Assembly: GCF_021155775.2 (NCBI RefSeq)
Contig: NC_060237.1
Span: 21,598,970 to 21,662,969 of the forward strand
Origin: Neodiprion pinetum
Lineage: Eukaryota > Arthropoda > Insecta > Hymenoptera > Diprionidae
Reading direction: 5' to 3'
DNA length: 64,000 bases
The notes beneath the pieces were generated by a model. It had not been told where the DNA came from, did no database searches, and saw nothing but the letters and a program-made list of their open reading frames with translations. The position numbers were made by a program, and so were the translations under genes. Positions 1 to 13,110 of this stretch are shown here, piece by piece (within the stretch, counting starts at the first letter, position 1; each line of letters starts with the position of its first letter).

Positions 1-512
1 ACGTTGAAAAGAAAATCAGAAGAGAGAAGGAGAAAAGTCTGATCCTTCCAGCGCTTCAGTGCAGAGACAGAAACTGCAGCGTGCGCTTCGCACCGAAAGC
101 CGCTCGGAGCTAAAAGCTGAGCTTAGCTTTCAGTGTCAGACGACGATGCGCGGCCAAGGATTAGAAATCCGAGGACACAGTTTTTTCTCCTCTTCATTTT
201 TTCCTTCGTTGATTTTTTTTTTTTTTTTCATACAGTCATCTCTCCCATATAACTCTCCAACGATTCCAGAGCTCTCCTTGTAAACACTATCCAATGTATT
301 ATTATCTACGATCTAGAGCCAGCAGTGAAAATTTGAGAAACTTAAATTTAAGATGTACGCATCGGTATAATTATCACGGTGAACTTTACTTATTTGCGAG
401 CGATTTAATTAACGGTCGTGTTATATACCAAAACTTTTGGGGAATTTTCCACTCGCCAAAGACGCGCTGCCGATAACGGTACAAGAGATAACCTGCAGGA
501 ATCTAAATCAAG

Positions 513-515
<3 letters not shown>

Positions 516-546
<31 letters not shown>
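516..546. repeat. (CT)n microsatellite
   Basis: About 15 uninterrupted TC/CT dinucleotides. It is the first of a series of poly-purine/poly-pyrimidine tracts that recur through the window on either strand. Confidence 0.95.
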
Positions 547-550
<4 letters not shown>

Positions 551-3142
551 CTCTTCGACTTATCTCCTACGCAGCTAGGAGGGAGCGAGAGAGGGAGGCT
601 CGACGTTACGGAGCGTCGAGGGCCTGCGTAAGGCGGTAAGCGCCTTAGGGTTATAAATTAGAATCAACAATTAGACTTGGGCGCCATCAAAGGCTTCGAG
701 TTCGTTCTTGCCGAGTGGAGAACTGAAGATTCACCGTGGCGAGGGAAGCGGACTAACAAACTGAGGCGGCGGGGGAGGCGAATGAAGACGCAACGGCCCC
801 CGTACCGTCTCTTTCATGTTGAAAACCCCCCCCCGATTTTTTCATTTTCTTTTTTCTAAAGTTTTTCAGGGAGTAGGTGGCAGGGTAACCGGGCTAAATA
901 CGTGTTAAAATATTCATGGGCCATAACGTTATCCGCGCTTATCATTCATATTTAATAAGTATTAAACTATGGCTCTCCTTCCCCCTCCCCCCCACTCCAT
1001 CCTAAATAAAGTATAATAACGAATACACGCCGCGTATATTTCATACGTGTAAAACGGAATCCTACCAACACACAGCTGGCGTATTAGGTGCGACTTACCG
1101 CACGCGCATTCACAGCTTCGGCTTGACCCGTATGTCGTTATTATATAACTTACAGAGTGAAAAATACCAAAGTTGTAAAAGTATGTACTCGCGTGAGCTC
1201 ACCCACTTTCGACTGCAAACTTTACGAGTATCGTATACGATATGAAAATATACACATATACTCGTATATTATACATTATTTCTTTCGTACATACCCGATG
1301 CGAATTATGTATACCTTTGCCTTAAACACGTGCCCATTCCCTCGCAATCAGTCCGCGTGTGCTTTCATATCAATATCACGATTATTAATGCCTTTATTAT
1401 TATTGTTATGCCGTCAAGCTCTGCACGCCATGCGATAAGCTGCTTTTTCCTCTTTCCAAGTAGGATCCGGTAGCGGAGGTTCGGCTCCATCGCTTTGCCG
1501 AGTCTTGCGTCGTACGTGACGGTACTTATAATATATTGTTCGCCCCCAAAGTTTCTCCCCGAAAATAAATTTGCGACAATTTGAAATTCGCGGAAACAAA
1601 CCGCAAACGAGATGCTGAACCGCGATTGTACCTTTCGGCAAATCCCTCACGCAGCAGAAAGCGCGAACCCGTTGATATGCAGCCGAAGGCAGAAGATTGC
1701 CGACAACCATTTTATTCCGCGAATGATAACCGGAAATCGGAAACACACGAGGCTTTATCTCGGCGTTAATTTTTTGCTTCCGCGTTTATCGTCAACCGGG
1801 GGAAAAAAGGCGAATCAGAATCAGCCAGGTTTGCTATTATACACACACGACTACTGCACATGTCCGCTCCGCGGTGCGAGAAGATATGCCGGCATCGAAC
1901 AACCGTCGTATCTAGACCCGAGGCGTGGATCACGTTAATTAATTAGGTTCCGGTAATTGCCGGTAATTGCAGCAACAGTGCTCCGCTGACCACCGTATCT
2001 CGGAACTCTACCCTCCGTGGTGGATATTGAGCTGTTCTCCCTGCAATCAACCCGCGGCCCTGTGCCTGCCTCCCGATATATACAAGCTTATTTCAGAAAT
2101 CGATCGACATATCCACACGCTGAGGAAATCTTCATCGCGGTGAAAAAATCCAAAGTCGTCTATTTCATCGTAATAAGTAATCTGTTGAGTCAGTCTGGGA
2201 GTATGGATTTCGAAAATTGAATGTCACTTCAATTTTGCTCCCGCGCTTGCCAAATTACGCTAGATCGATGTTTAGGATCAAAAGTTCACCTAGAATACGT
2301 GAGCACTGGAGTGCGTCTAAATCTTCGATAACTTTATTTGAAACCTCCGGTGTCGTGACTGAATAAACCGCGATCCATCTCTGAGTTCGAGAGTTCGAAC
2401 AATGCGGAGAAATGAAGAATCTACTCGAAGCTCACAATCCGTAAACCGAAGTTCAGCGAATGCAACAAGGTTCGATAACGTTCGGTCTCCATTACGGTTA
2501 GTCGGACCATATAACGAGAATTTAACGGGTTGGCCGTGTTCAATTATAAGATCGTGGTCTCGAAGGCTGCGGGGTGAGGGATTCGAACCGATGGTGAATG
2601 AGCCCGATGTCTGCGTTTATGGTCGAGCGGGAAAATGTTAGTGACAATTCGCGGTAGGAAATTGCACACCGGATTAAAGCGCTGCAGTCAATGACTCGGC
2701 TTGATCGTCAAGGTATTAATGACGCTGCGGTAAAAGAATCTTTGTATAAGCTCGTGCGTTAATCGGCGTAGCGATTGCACGCGTGATTAGGGCCGAGGAG
2801 ACTTGATTGGCCGATTTTTTGCCTGTTCCAGATCCGATCGCGCGTTACTTTCTCATTCGTACAACGTCGGCTTGAATTAAACCGAGACAATTCATCACAC
2901 GGTTAATTAGGCGCCTATAGTGGTCATCGAGTGCTGCTGCTGTTGCTGGTGGTTCGGAATTTATGTCCGGTCGGAGGAAAGATTAAATAATAAATACCGG
3001 GGTTTGTGTTCAACGGGGGGGAAAAAGTCAGGTAAAAATAGAAGGGAAACCACGGAGAAAGAGGGAACGACGAAACGATGAAAGGAAGAAAAATTTGAAG
3101 CCGAGGTAAAATATGTCAGGCCGAAGCTTTCTAGATTTTGGA

Positions 3143-3174
3143 TTATATATATGTATATATATATATATATATAT
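3143..3174. repeat. (TA)n microsatellite
   Basis: Alternating TA with one interrupting G. It produces spurious Ile-Tyr reading frames on both strands. Confidence 0.93.
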
Positions 3175-3730
3175 CGTAACCTGGTGGAACATGTGGGTAT
3201 ATAAATTACCGTTGGAACGTCGTACAAATCGGATTCTACCGAGTGAGATTCTTTTCGCTCGTCTCGTAATTTCCATTGGCTTCGGATTTCGTTCGGTTTT
3301 ATTTCCAATTCAACTACCGACGATGACTCGAACTGGACTGAAACGCTCGACAAACGGAATGCAGCGACAACGTCCTGCAGGACTAATTGGAACACTTCGA
3401 GAGAGTGCACGCGTACGATCATCCCTCTCTTTCTCATTTTCAGCCGACATCGTTCTTGTCTCTTTTCCGAACATTCGAGCTGTCCACGATTTTCACAACG
3501 GGTTAGAGAAAGATCCAGGGAGAAGGTCGAACGTGTCCCGTGACTCGCGTAGTCACGAGCAGGAGAATGCTCGAAGAGCTTCATGAGGCAAGACTGCATG
3601 AGAGGACTCAGAACTCGACCGTTTAAGGCACCGTATAAGGAACTCTGAGATTAATTAAGATGATACAGTACTTCCGGTATTTATGGTGGATTGTAATAAG
3701 GCCCGCTTCACCGTCCGGCAGCCACGTTAA

Positions 3731-3764
3731 CATATATATATATATATACATACATATATGTATG
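3731..3764. repeat. (TA)n / TACATA tract
   Basis: An alternating TA run that degenerates into TACATACATATATGTATG, just beyond the minus-strand donor that follows ratchet point 1. Confidence 0.85.
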
Positions 3765-3784
3765 GTAGACATTTGTTCACTTAC

Positions 3785-3910
3785 GTATACAATTAGCCCT
3801 GACAGTTAGGTGGGGCTTTTTCCTTATTTCTTTCTTCCACTAACAGCGGGATATGAAAATAAACTCGATCTTGACTTACCTGAAACAAAGAAGAGAACGT
3901 AAATTAGATT
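3785..3910 (-). promoter_or_regulatory. Candidate recursive-splicing ratchet point 1, with possible RS exon
   Basis: Read on the minus strand, a pyrimidine-rich tract ends in TTTCAG directly followed by GTAAGT; the junction is between plus positions 3880 and 3879. A CTAAT sequence suitable as a branch point lies roughly 25 nt upstream. A fused acceptor/donor of this kind is the known hallmark of recursive splicing in long insect introns, where the zero-length exon regenerates a 5' splice site. A second donor (GTAAGT at plus 3784-3779) lies 95 nt downstream, so 3785-3879 could be defined as a transient RS exon. That the site is used is inference; no coding exon is claimed. Confidence 0.65.
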
Positions 3911-5119
3911 CCGATGGTGTTTTTATCGTACAACATGCTCCGCCTTTGTGACATTAGGTTACCATATTTACTACCGACACCGCTAATGTTTCCGCATCTC
4001 TAAAGGTAATGGAAATGAATAAATAACGGATAGCAGTCAATCCCACCGACTGCAGTTGAAGCCGGATGATCAAGACAGACAAAATTTCTCTCAGATCAAA
4101 TCCTGTACACGTCATTCGTTTGAAAAATTTATCCATGCAGCTGAACTTAGAATACGAACTTTTCAGGATCCGAGAATATGAAAGCGATCGCCGACAAAGC
4201 TCGGTGGGGGATTAGGATTCGATTTTTGAAAACGTTGCGGAGGTATGGGTGAAAGAATGTGTTTATCTGGCCGGAGGCAGGCAGAAGCAACGTTTATGAG
4301 GACGATCCCATGTCACGAGGTATCGTCTACAGGTACCCATGTATACCAGGGCTCAATTTTATGGGGCTCTCCGGTTCCCCGGGTGGAGTATTTTGTTTAA
4401 ATAGGATCGGACACGGTGCCCCGTGAAAAGATTCGTATTTTATTATTCCAGGTTGAAAAGTACCGCACCTCCCCCTCCCCCCCGCCCATCTTCCCGTACA
4501 CGCCGGGGAATAAAATTTGAGATAAAGAAATTCTTCGGTTTGACACTGTCCTCGATGTACGCGAGGATCGTTTGCATACCAAACTCCGATTCTTCATTCT
4601 CGTTCCGTATAAATTCTTCTTCACGTTCCTTTTCTCTTTCAAACTTTCCGAGTAGGTATATCAGAATTCGAGTATTTACACTAGCAGTACTCGTGTGTGG
4701 TTCTTCCTCGAAGAGGAACGTATGATCTGCAAATCGATACCTGCCCCGAAATAATATCAGTCGAGTAAATTTATATATATATATATATATCCTTCCTTTT
4801 CTAACCTTGTCGAAGCTGCGATGAGTTTCTCTGCAAATGGAGTTTATTGGCTCGTATACCATTACATTACATTACTTTTTTTTACATTACGTACTTATAT
4901 TCTACGTTGAATTAAAATAATATTACCTGTAAATGGAGAAACGACATTTACAGCTTATTTTCCTCTCGTTCTGCCGTTTCTACGTGTGATTCCGCTGATA
5001 ATAGCTTATGTACTGATCCATCACATGCTCTCGGCATTCTATCGTCTGTATTCGCTCATGTTTACACGCATGTGCTATTCACCGTGAAGCTGCCAAGGGC
5101 GCTCATTGTTGTGCGGTGA
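3911..5119. other. Non-coding stretch
   Basis: No supported gene. It contains a (TA)n tract near 4771-4790 and three tandem ATTAC pentamers near 4861-4875. A weaker fused splice motif (TTTACAG|GTAATA, minus, junction at 4927/4926) has a poorer tract and donor than the two main sites. Confidence 0.6.
4771..4790. repeat. (TA)n microsatellite
   Basis: Ten TA dinucleotides without interruption. Confidence 0.9.
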
Positions 5120-5254
5120 AATTTCAAATTTGGGAGTGAGGAAGAAATGTGATGAGGTGAATATATATATAATATATATATATATATGTAAACAAATATG
5201 ACGAGGCCTATATTCACCTCATCATATTTCTTCCTCACTCCCAAATTTGAAATT
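5120..5254. repeat. Short perfect hairpin (46-bp inverted repeat)
   Basis: Arms 5120-5165 and 5209-5254 are reverse complements over 46 bp with a single mismatch that I can find (a G/A in the GTGATG/ATATGATG segment). They flank a 43-nt AT-rich loop made largely of TA repeat. Further TA repeat (5255-5280) abuts the right arm. The fold would be very stable as RNA. Length and symmetry fit a miniature foldback element or a hairpin RNA precursor. A canonical microRNA is less likely, because the arms are longer and more perfectly paired than usual and match no microRNA I recognise. Confidence 0.88.
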
Positions 5255-8200
5255 ATATATATGTATATATACATATATATCTGTTTGATATTCAGATCTA
5301 TCGCATATTCGTTCTTCCTTGGAGAAACTTTTTCACACCCAATTTGTAAGAAGAACGGATTAATTTCGATATCTCGCATTCATCGTCGAACTGCATAAGT
5401 TTTAACGAGACGCGTGGTTACCAAAGAGAGATAAATCTTAGGCGGTCGGTTTCGACGATAGGAAAATTCGATAATCGAGAGCCAGCCGATGATTGATAAT
5501 AATCGTCGACGGAGGTGCCGTGACAAAATCCCCGGTTATAATAAGGCGACGACGTGGTTGAACCGGGAAGAAAAACCGCTGTAAATTATCATCCCGGTTT
5601 CGTCCGGTTCGGTGAGTAGGTATATTGTAAGGCTGCGTGGGAGAGAGAGCGAAGCGCATGGGCGTTTTGACGTACGTGTGTGCCTGCATCGCTTGGCAAG
5701 CTTGACGGTGCGGGAAGGCAACAATGCGATGGGCGCCACGGGTTTATAATAAGTTTAAAGCAATTACCATGCCATTGTACCGAGCCGCAGCTCGTGGTAG
5801 TCGGTGCCGAGTGATCGATTGAGACGGGGCTATTAATTATCCGAGATTGGTTACAGCTAATGAACGCTATCATAAGACGATCCAAAAGGCACCTAGCCAT
5901 ACGTTATCTGCCCGTAGGTGAGCATTGTGTATTTATTATAAGGCCTGCGTCCCACAAGGAAATGGGAATCTTCAAATTTGCATCATTGGTCGTATCGTCC
6001 AAAGGTTAACCGCCTCCTCATCTCGTTATTTTATCATCGTACATCGTACCTTGGATACTTCTCCGCGTTACAATCTACAACGGAAATTTATGAAACGATC
6101 ACGTCACCTATTCTCGAAATCGAGAATTTCATTTACGTTCAACAGAAATACAAAATTATGTACGTATAATTGTATATTTGCATGCGTCGTGGGACTTTTT
6201 AAGATAACTTATGAGCCTGCGCGGAAGTTGTTCCTTTTTTCCCCCGTCGAGATATTTGATAATTTTTCATCAATTAAAAGGCGGGCTTCGAGACCCTCTC
6301 AAGGTTGAATAAAAATGAGAAATAAAAAATTCATGCGTGCTTCTTTATTACATGCATATTTTTCTACCGTCGTAAAAAGTACTTTTAAAGGGTAACTGCA
6401 ACGGCCGCATGACCAAGGTTTTTATTATCGTCTCTTTATGGTCTTGTTATCTCGGAATTTCCTGATTGTGATTGAGTGAAATTTTTACGGGATGAATAAT
6501 ACGATCGAAATTTCGTTTCTTATTATACATAAGCTTACAGAACAGTGATTACAACGTTTTTTCCCTTGAATTGCAAAAATCTTTCGAACCGTCGAAATAT
6601 ATTCATTACTACGTACACAGAAATTTTTTGTGTAAAGTCTTTCATTTCAATATCTGGATTAATTAAAACAAGCTTATAAACACGGTTTCATGAATATTAC
6701 TTATATATAATACCTAATTCTATCCATCAAACTTTCGAGTGTTAGAAATTACGTGTCTCAAAAAGTCATAAAGTTGTTTCTCTTTTAATAAATTGTTCAA
6801 ACAAAATTTGAGATTCCTATGGGCAAAGTTTTTATTTACAAAATTGATAGATATTGCCAGTTTACCGGGCATTGTTTGTCTTCGGTAACGTTAAGAACCT
6901 GTATATTCCGTTCAACGAGTCTTCTTCGCGAAAGGCGTCATTGCCGAGTAAATAATTGGTAACTCGATCGGTCTCAGACTTTGAACATCCTGAAAGCGTC
7001 TTAATCTCCCCTGATTTTATCACCAGGCATTATCCGTGAGTACGGGATACCCGCGATGTTCCGGGACGCGTTCCCGGGGCAGTTACAGGAAGACTACCGC
7101 CTGTCGAACGGCCCGAGAGTCGACTGATTAAACGTACATATTCATCGGTCGTCGAGGAGCTTGAAGAAGGAAGAGCCGGGAACCCCCGTCGCCAACAGGT
7201 TTCGGGTCACATTTGCCCGACGAGTTTATGAACGCCCGTGTATTCCATTTTCGGGATCCTGGATCCTCCGCCCCCTCCATTTACGAGCAATAAAACAGGG
7301 GGCTGTGGGGGGCTTCGGACTCCCAGTTTAACGCGTAAACTAATTCGAGTAACCGGATAGGCCTTCGGAGCAGTCTGAGAAGACGGGGCTGGAAAACCGA
7401 AGACGAAAACGCGCCACACACGCGGAGCGTTTTTTGTAAACGGAGAAGATCGGGAATTAAGAGATTTCTTTCGAAAGGCGTTTTCGCCGTACCGAAAATC
7501 CCCGGCGGTCCAGTCATCGGGTTTCCTAATTCCACTTCTCCGGTTCTTCGGCCAAACTTTTCCCCCTAATTAACTCACCGGTCAATTAACCAACGCGGAT
7601 AATCCACCTCTTAAAGCTGACGACCGATCGCGGGTGTTTGTTTTCACAAAAAACACAACGGTAACTCGTCATGATTTTTTTTATTTTTCTGATCGATCGA
7701 TCGGCTTCTCACAGCCACGTTTTGTTTGAACAGAGATAGCCGGTCGCGTCCTCCTCTATCATCGATCCCTTCTCGCCCAACCGCGACGAGGCACCAAAGT
7801 GTCCCCGAATTGATCCGCCTCTTATTTTATCTCGAGGTTCGTCCCGGTATCTCTTCGATCCTTCCGCACCCTTCGTGCCGCTGCTCTTGGTTAGGTACCA
7901 TTTTACCCTAACAAGACGAGAGATAAGAGCCGGGAATCCGAATGGATGAACGGCGCGAGCTTCTCCACCGGACGCAGCGCCAGATTGAAGGATAAGAGCG
8001 TCGGTTGATCCCGACGAACAACGCGTGAAAAAAGCGCTGTACGAGCTGATTTTAGCGAAACGCGTGACCACGCGACGTCTCGCGTGCGTAAAACTTTCCC
8101 CCCGCTGCAAGTTGTCAAAGTCACGGGGTACTGTACGGAGTCGTCGAAGAGACACGAAATAACGAGAGACTTACGCAATACGAGTTGTTACACGTGTGGG

Positions 8201-11200
8201 CCGATACCGAAGAAGTTACAGAGAGATGGATGGATATACAAACGTGGAGAGGAAGTCAGTTACGCAAGTCAGACCGGACCGAGCTTAGCCGGTAAACGGG
8301 GCTCGACACACTCCGAGGAAAATCACTAAACACAGTCGAGATGATGTGACATGGTATAAATTTCATACGCCTAGCCCTCGATCTGTGTGCGTGATACCGT
8401 ATGTACGCATTCATGGCCAAGAGATATGTTTCCTTGAATATGCGGTCCATGCATAACGGATACCTCGTATCGCCGCGTGCGAAGAGAAGCGGTTGAATTC
8501 CCTAGGGTCGAAAAACGAAAGAACAAACAAACAAAGAAAAAAAAAAGAATAAAGAAGAAGAGGAAATCGTTTGCTCTCCGCCACTCGCGCTTCTTCCTCG
8601 GACCACCGTGATAAAATACTGCACATCTCGGTGTCTCGCCGTTAATTCTAGGCTGAATTTGATTCCGATCAATCCGTCGAGTCGTCGTCTGCGGTCTGCC
8701 ACGCAGCGAGAAACGGACAGATACGAAAAAATGTATAATGTAAGGGATAAGAATCGTTATACCATGAGAAAATTAGGAGGGGGCGACCTTCTTCGACGTG
8801 ATCACTCACCGGATGTGTCAGCCGTGAGAATCGCCCCGACATTCTCCCAACTTGACAAGGGCAGGTATACGCAAGGACCTGACATGTATGTCCACCACTT
8901 TACGGGATATGTGGATTCCGATCGAGCTCACTCGCGTTTCAGTTATGTATTACTTTTCACTGTGCCGAGGAATCGCCTGTAGAATTCTCCATGGTTTATT
9001 GCTTGCACACACTCTGAGAATCGACGATCCCTGTTTGACTAAAATTAAAGATCGTGTTTGACAGGATATGACGGAAAAATGTTTTTCCTATCGCCTTTCA
9101 CCGATATTGTGAAAAATTGCTGTTCACAGCAAGCCGCCTCCAAGAAATTGCTGCGAACAAAAAGAGGATTGCGATGTTGGTGAATCCCCGTCTCGTGTTA
9201 TAAAATATTCAAAACATGTTCAAGTCTCAAAGAGATAAAGAGGTTGACTTATTTCTCGGATGATTTTACTCGAGAAAAATCGATTGGCATTAAAAACTGT
9301 ACAGCCATTTGAATTTATAGATAATTACCGTATCAGTAACGTCGAAAATTCTTTTCTCTGCGGCGTAAAATTCAATATAATATCATGTTCTGGTCGCCTT
9401 TCTCGGCGCTCGTTAAAATAACACAATAAACGACAAGCTCTTTTTCACTGATCGTCTGCGTAAAATTGCCAAGTTATAAAAAGAATCGATGCGATCACAT
9501 CGAGATCAGAAAAAGAAGATACGAGGTATCCCAGTAGTATGAAAAAAAAAATAACGCATATTATCTTCTAAGTTTAAAAGCTAGGTCTATCTAACGTAGG
9601 CACCGGCTACACGAAAGTCAATAAATCATTTTTTTTTCTGCCTCTTTCTTTCCCCGATTCACTTTGGGAGTTCACCGTGCGAAGTATAAAGAGATTACAA
9701 GTTACAAGGCCGACGAGCTCTTCACGGGAGGCGGTGGTTAAAACTCTCTTCTTGAAAATTATTGATTTTCTTACATTAATCACTCGGTACCAGCAAGTTC
9801 GCTTTTCTGTACCTGACGTTTTATGTACGTGATGTGTACCTATATGTATGTATATTATATATAAGCCCGTATTCGCTAAGTAGCGAAGGGTGTATTTTGG
9901 AGAAAATTTATCGTCACGATCTCCGTGGCAGATATTCGCAACAATTGAAAATTCAAAGACGAGAGGGAAATATTTTCGCTCTGAATCGCAGGTACTTCAG
10001 CTTTACCGGAAGCTTTGTTCCGGCTCGAAGGCCGACGGAGCGATATCAGAATTATTGTTCCGTGAGTAGAGAAATTACTTTGTTGACGATGGTGAGCTGC
10101 CGGATTGAAAATGGGAAAATTGAAAACGGACCGCTATCGAGTCGGCGGAAATAGGTCGCATAACCGGGTGTATCGACTACCCATAATCTCCAATTTCCAA
10201 TCACCCGCATCTAGGAGATATTAGATTTTCCCGATACTTCGTAGCTGCGGAACGTCGCTCGATTCGTAGTCGTATGTACGTATTTACAGGCGTGCGATTC
10301 TCATCCCGAATCAATGATTCGTTCTGCTCGTATATAAACAATACGGGCGTTGATTAATACGCGACACGGTTTCAATTGCTTTGAAAATATTTCACCGATC
10401 ATTGAATATTATAATACGGATATTCCGTTTCCGGGAAGTATAAAAAAACAAAAAGTATGTTTATCAGTGATAATCCCGTGCATAAAAACGACAGCAATTA
10501 TTCATCGGTTTGCTCTTGCAATTTCTTCACTGCAGTCTCTCGCGAATCTCGTTACGAAGTAGTAAAGTTTCTGCCTGATTGGACACTCGTGCATAAAACG
10601 CAGGTGCTCGTTACTGCATCTCACTAAAATAAAAAATGTTTGAAAGAAAAACTTCAGGTATATTACGTATATACGAAATATACAAGTTGTATAAAACTTG
10701 CGAGAATTCCGAGGGAAAAGAACGCTGAATACTCGTGGCCGGAATTTCCTGACCGGATAAGCGAATACGGATGTATACCCTACATAGGTATAAGCTCGGC
10801 GGAAGAACTCTTTCGAATTTTCATCAAAAATCTCGAGCCGTCCGACCCGCTCTCGAGACAGGAAATACGATTTTCCACCGGTCATCCAATCCCGGTGACT
10901 TTACAGAGTCAATGGGCTTACAGATTACCCGCGAGCGGAATTTCTTGACACGGAAATATCGCGGGCTTCTCACGCCGTGGACTCGAGCAAAGAATAGTTG
11001 AGTTACCAGGGTGAAGACGTCGTCCATCCGAGTCTTCCTTTTTCTCTCCACAGTCGCGTCGTCGCTTCCCCCTCGATTATTGTTGTGTCCTTTATATCCC
11101 GGAGCGAGGCGTCGTCGGCAGAATATCTGGAGAAAAGTTCCTTTGTTCGTCGCGCTAACGAGGTCCTGTTTGGGAGGCGGGAAGGGGATGCGGGACTTCG

Positions 11201-12503
11201 TGGTTTTCTGGCGGTTATACAGCCCTGCAAGCTCTGCCCGTGTCCTCGCGGCTAAAAATTCCCTCCTAAAACGCGTCGATGGTATCGGGCGTGTTAAGGA
11301 TCCTGCGACTAGTCCTGGGATGCGAGGTAGGCCTAGTCTCCTCCCCAGCATCCTCGAGGACCACGAGCTGGATATCGGTAAGGAACTAAGCGGACAGCCC
11401 TGCAGCGGCACGCCATTCAAATTCTAAGCCTTGTTAGCCGGCTCGTTCGCGTGCTCGGAATTTCGGGTTTTAAGACTTTAAGACCCGCACACAGCTTGTA
11501 TCTTCGAGGGCCGAGTCGTCCAAAGATTCCTCGGGGTATTAGAATTCTTTTTGGGGTGTTACGTGTAATAACACATACGTATATACGAATATCATATACC
11601 TGTAACGTGTATAAACACCGCGAGATTGTACAGACGGCAATTTCGGATTCGAGGAGCTTTTTGGTACTCAAAGACGATGAATCCACTTGCGGAATCGATT
11701 TGCAGAAAATTTCTAGCTCTTCCGGTAATAACGAGATAATCAGGCGATACGCGTCGGTGTGTTACACGATGGTAAAATGCCGTACACGATCCGGTCGCTT
11801 TGGTTTTGAGATGAAAAAAATCAACAAGAATCAGAGATGACGTTAAGATGTGCGGTGGTCCCTTCGACTCGTTAAAAACGGGGCTTCAGCCTCTCTTTGT
11901 TTTCTCAGGGAGAGGCAATTTAAGGCAATTTAAGCCTCCGGAAGAATGATTGTGATTACGCGCCCCGGGACTAATGATGATAGTCGGCTTTCGTGCGACC
12001 GTCGTGACCATCCGTGCATCCATCCATCCATCCTTGGCGAACCTCCGGAGAGTTTCGGAGCGTCGTTTTGTGGATAAACATATTCGAGTGTATAAATATC
12101 CCGCGCACAAGGCGTCGATTATGGATATAAAAACGAGCAAGTAGGTTCAGAGGCTCGATACGCGCTGCGTGCAGCGTCGAAAGCGGAAGTGCCTTGGGTG
12201 TCATGTCCTGACCCAGGCACGAGCTCTGAATTTTGGTACGAAATAACGGCCGGCCTGGCTAGACGATTGTGGCTCGAACAAATCGCCACTGCACCGCAGG
12301 AGTAGTTGACCGCGGAGTAATTAACGACGACTAATAACAATATCTCTCGGTTAATTACCGGAGCGGAGATCGCGGAGAAAGGACATCTCCTCGCGCCGCG
12401 TGTGGTTAGAGTACGGACAGAATTTCAATTAAGGGAATTAAGAGTCTTGTTATGGCTCTTAAATATTCTGTAAATACGGGGAAAAAAGGGAGAGAAAAAA
12501 CGG

Positions 12504-12546
12504 AGAGCGAGAGAGAGAGAGAGAGCGGGAGAGCGAGAGAGAAGGA
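12504..12546. repeat. (GA)n imperfect microsatellite
   Basis: GA dinucleotides with three interrupting C/G bases. Confidence 0.92.
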
Positions 12547-13084
12547 AGAAGGTTGAGTTCAGTCAGTTTTTCGTTACAAGACACTGATTATATTTATAGT
12601 CGCCTAAATCAGTGGTGTCTGAATAATACCCCCCCGAATTCATCCTCCGCGTTGTAAAAACTAAGGATACGAATATAAACTAGCCGAAACGACGTAATAC
12701 ATCCCGGACCATATACCTTTCCATGGTTTCCCCCCCTTGCGCGCACACATACGTAGACGTAGTTCGGTATTCAATAAACAACGAAGGAAGCCACGTTTCG
12801 TACCAAAGGCGGACCCGGACGGCTCTACGTGTGGACTTGTACCAATACACAATTTTAATGGAGAAATATACACACAGCCAAATCTATCGTCGCTGCTTTA
12901 ACGATATTACACGACTTGTATAATGCAGGACGGGTGTAATCCTATTTTCGTTTGTACGAACGACGCGCGGACGGCTGGATCAAGACCGAATGTTTATACC
13001 TCCATCCGCGGTTTTCCATCCCCCACCTTCTCTACCTGTTCTATTTCGATCCCAAACGCAATTAGTCGATCATCGAGAGTGCCA

Positions 13085-13110
13085 GAGAGAAAGAGAGAGA
13101 GAGAGAGAGG
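13085..13110. repeat. (GA)n microsatellite
   Basis: A GA run with one extra A near its start. Confidence 0.92.

Larger units (their letters stand above)
1..3784. other. Non-coding stretch, intron or intergenic
   Basis: No supported gene. The stretch holds a 16-base T run near 213-228, a (CT)n tract at 516-546 and a TA-rich tract near 3143-3174. Its longest open frame (minus, about 212 codons, 2961-3599) translates the TA repeat into alternating Ile/Tyr and is overlapped by an open frame on the other strand, so I treat it as chance. A strong plus-strand 3' splice site (CATTTTCAG ending at 3443) is followed by an open frame to a TGA at 3586, but no partner donor or homology supports an exon. 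Confidence 0.6.

Noticed and set aside
2555..2640. Possible minus-strand tRNA, from a GGTTCGAATCC-like T-loop
   Set aside because: The bases around the loop do not form a T-stem and no acceptor or anticodon arm can be folded.
2961..3599. 212-codon minus-strand open frame, the longest in the window
   Set aside because: It reads through a TA repeat as alternating Ile/Tyr, is Arg/Ser rich, overlaps open frames on the other strand and has no recognisable domain.
4910..4945. TTTACAG|GTAATA on the minus strand as another ratchet point
   Set aside because: The pyrimidine tract is short and the donor half is weak. It is noted but not scored with the two perfect sites.
5120..5254. Calling the 46-bp hairpin a microRNA gene
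   Set aside because: Pairing is longer and more perfect than typical precursors, and no mature microRNA sequence is recognised.
5895..5920. CCCGTAG|GTGAGC on the plus strand as a ratchet point
   Set aside because: The tract is weak, acceptor TAG is less favoured, and it is on the strand without other ratchet evidence.
10824..11427. 198-codon minus and 138-codon plus frames over the same sequence
   Set aside because: Mutually exclusive frames in stop-poor GC-rich DNA with no homology. Lengths are in the range expected by chance for 64 kb in six frames.
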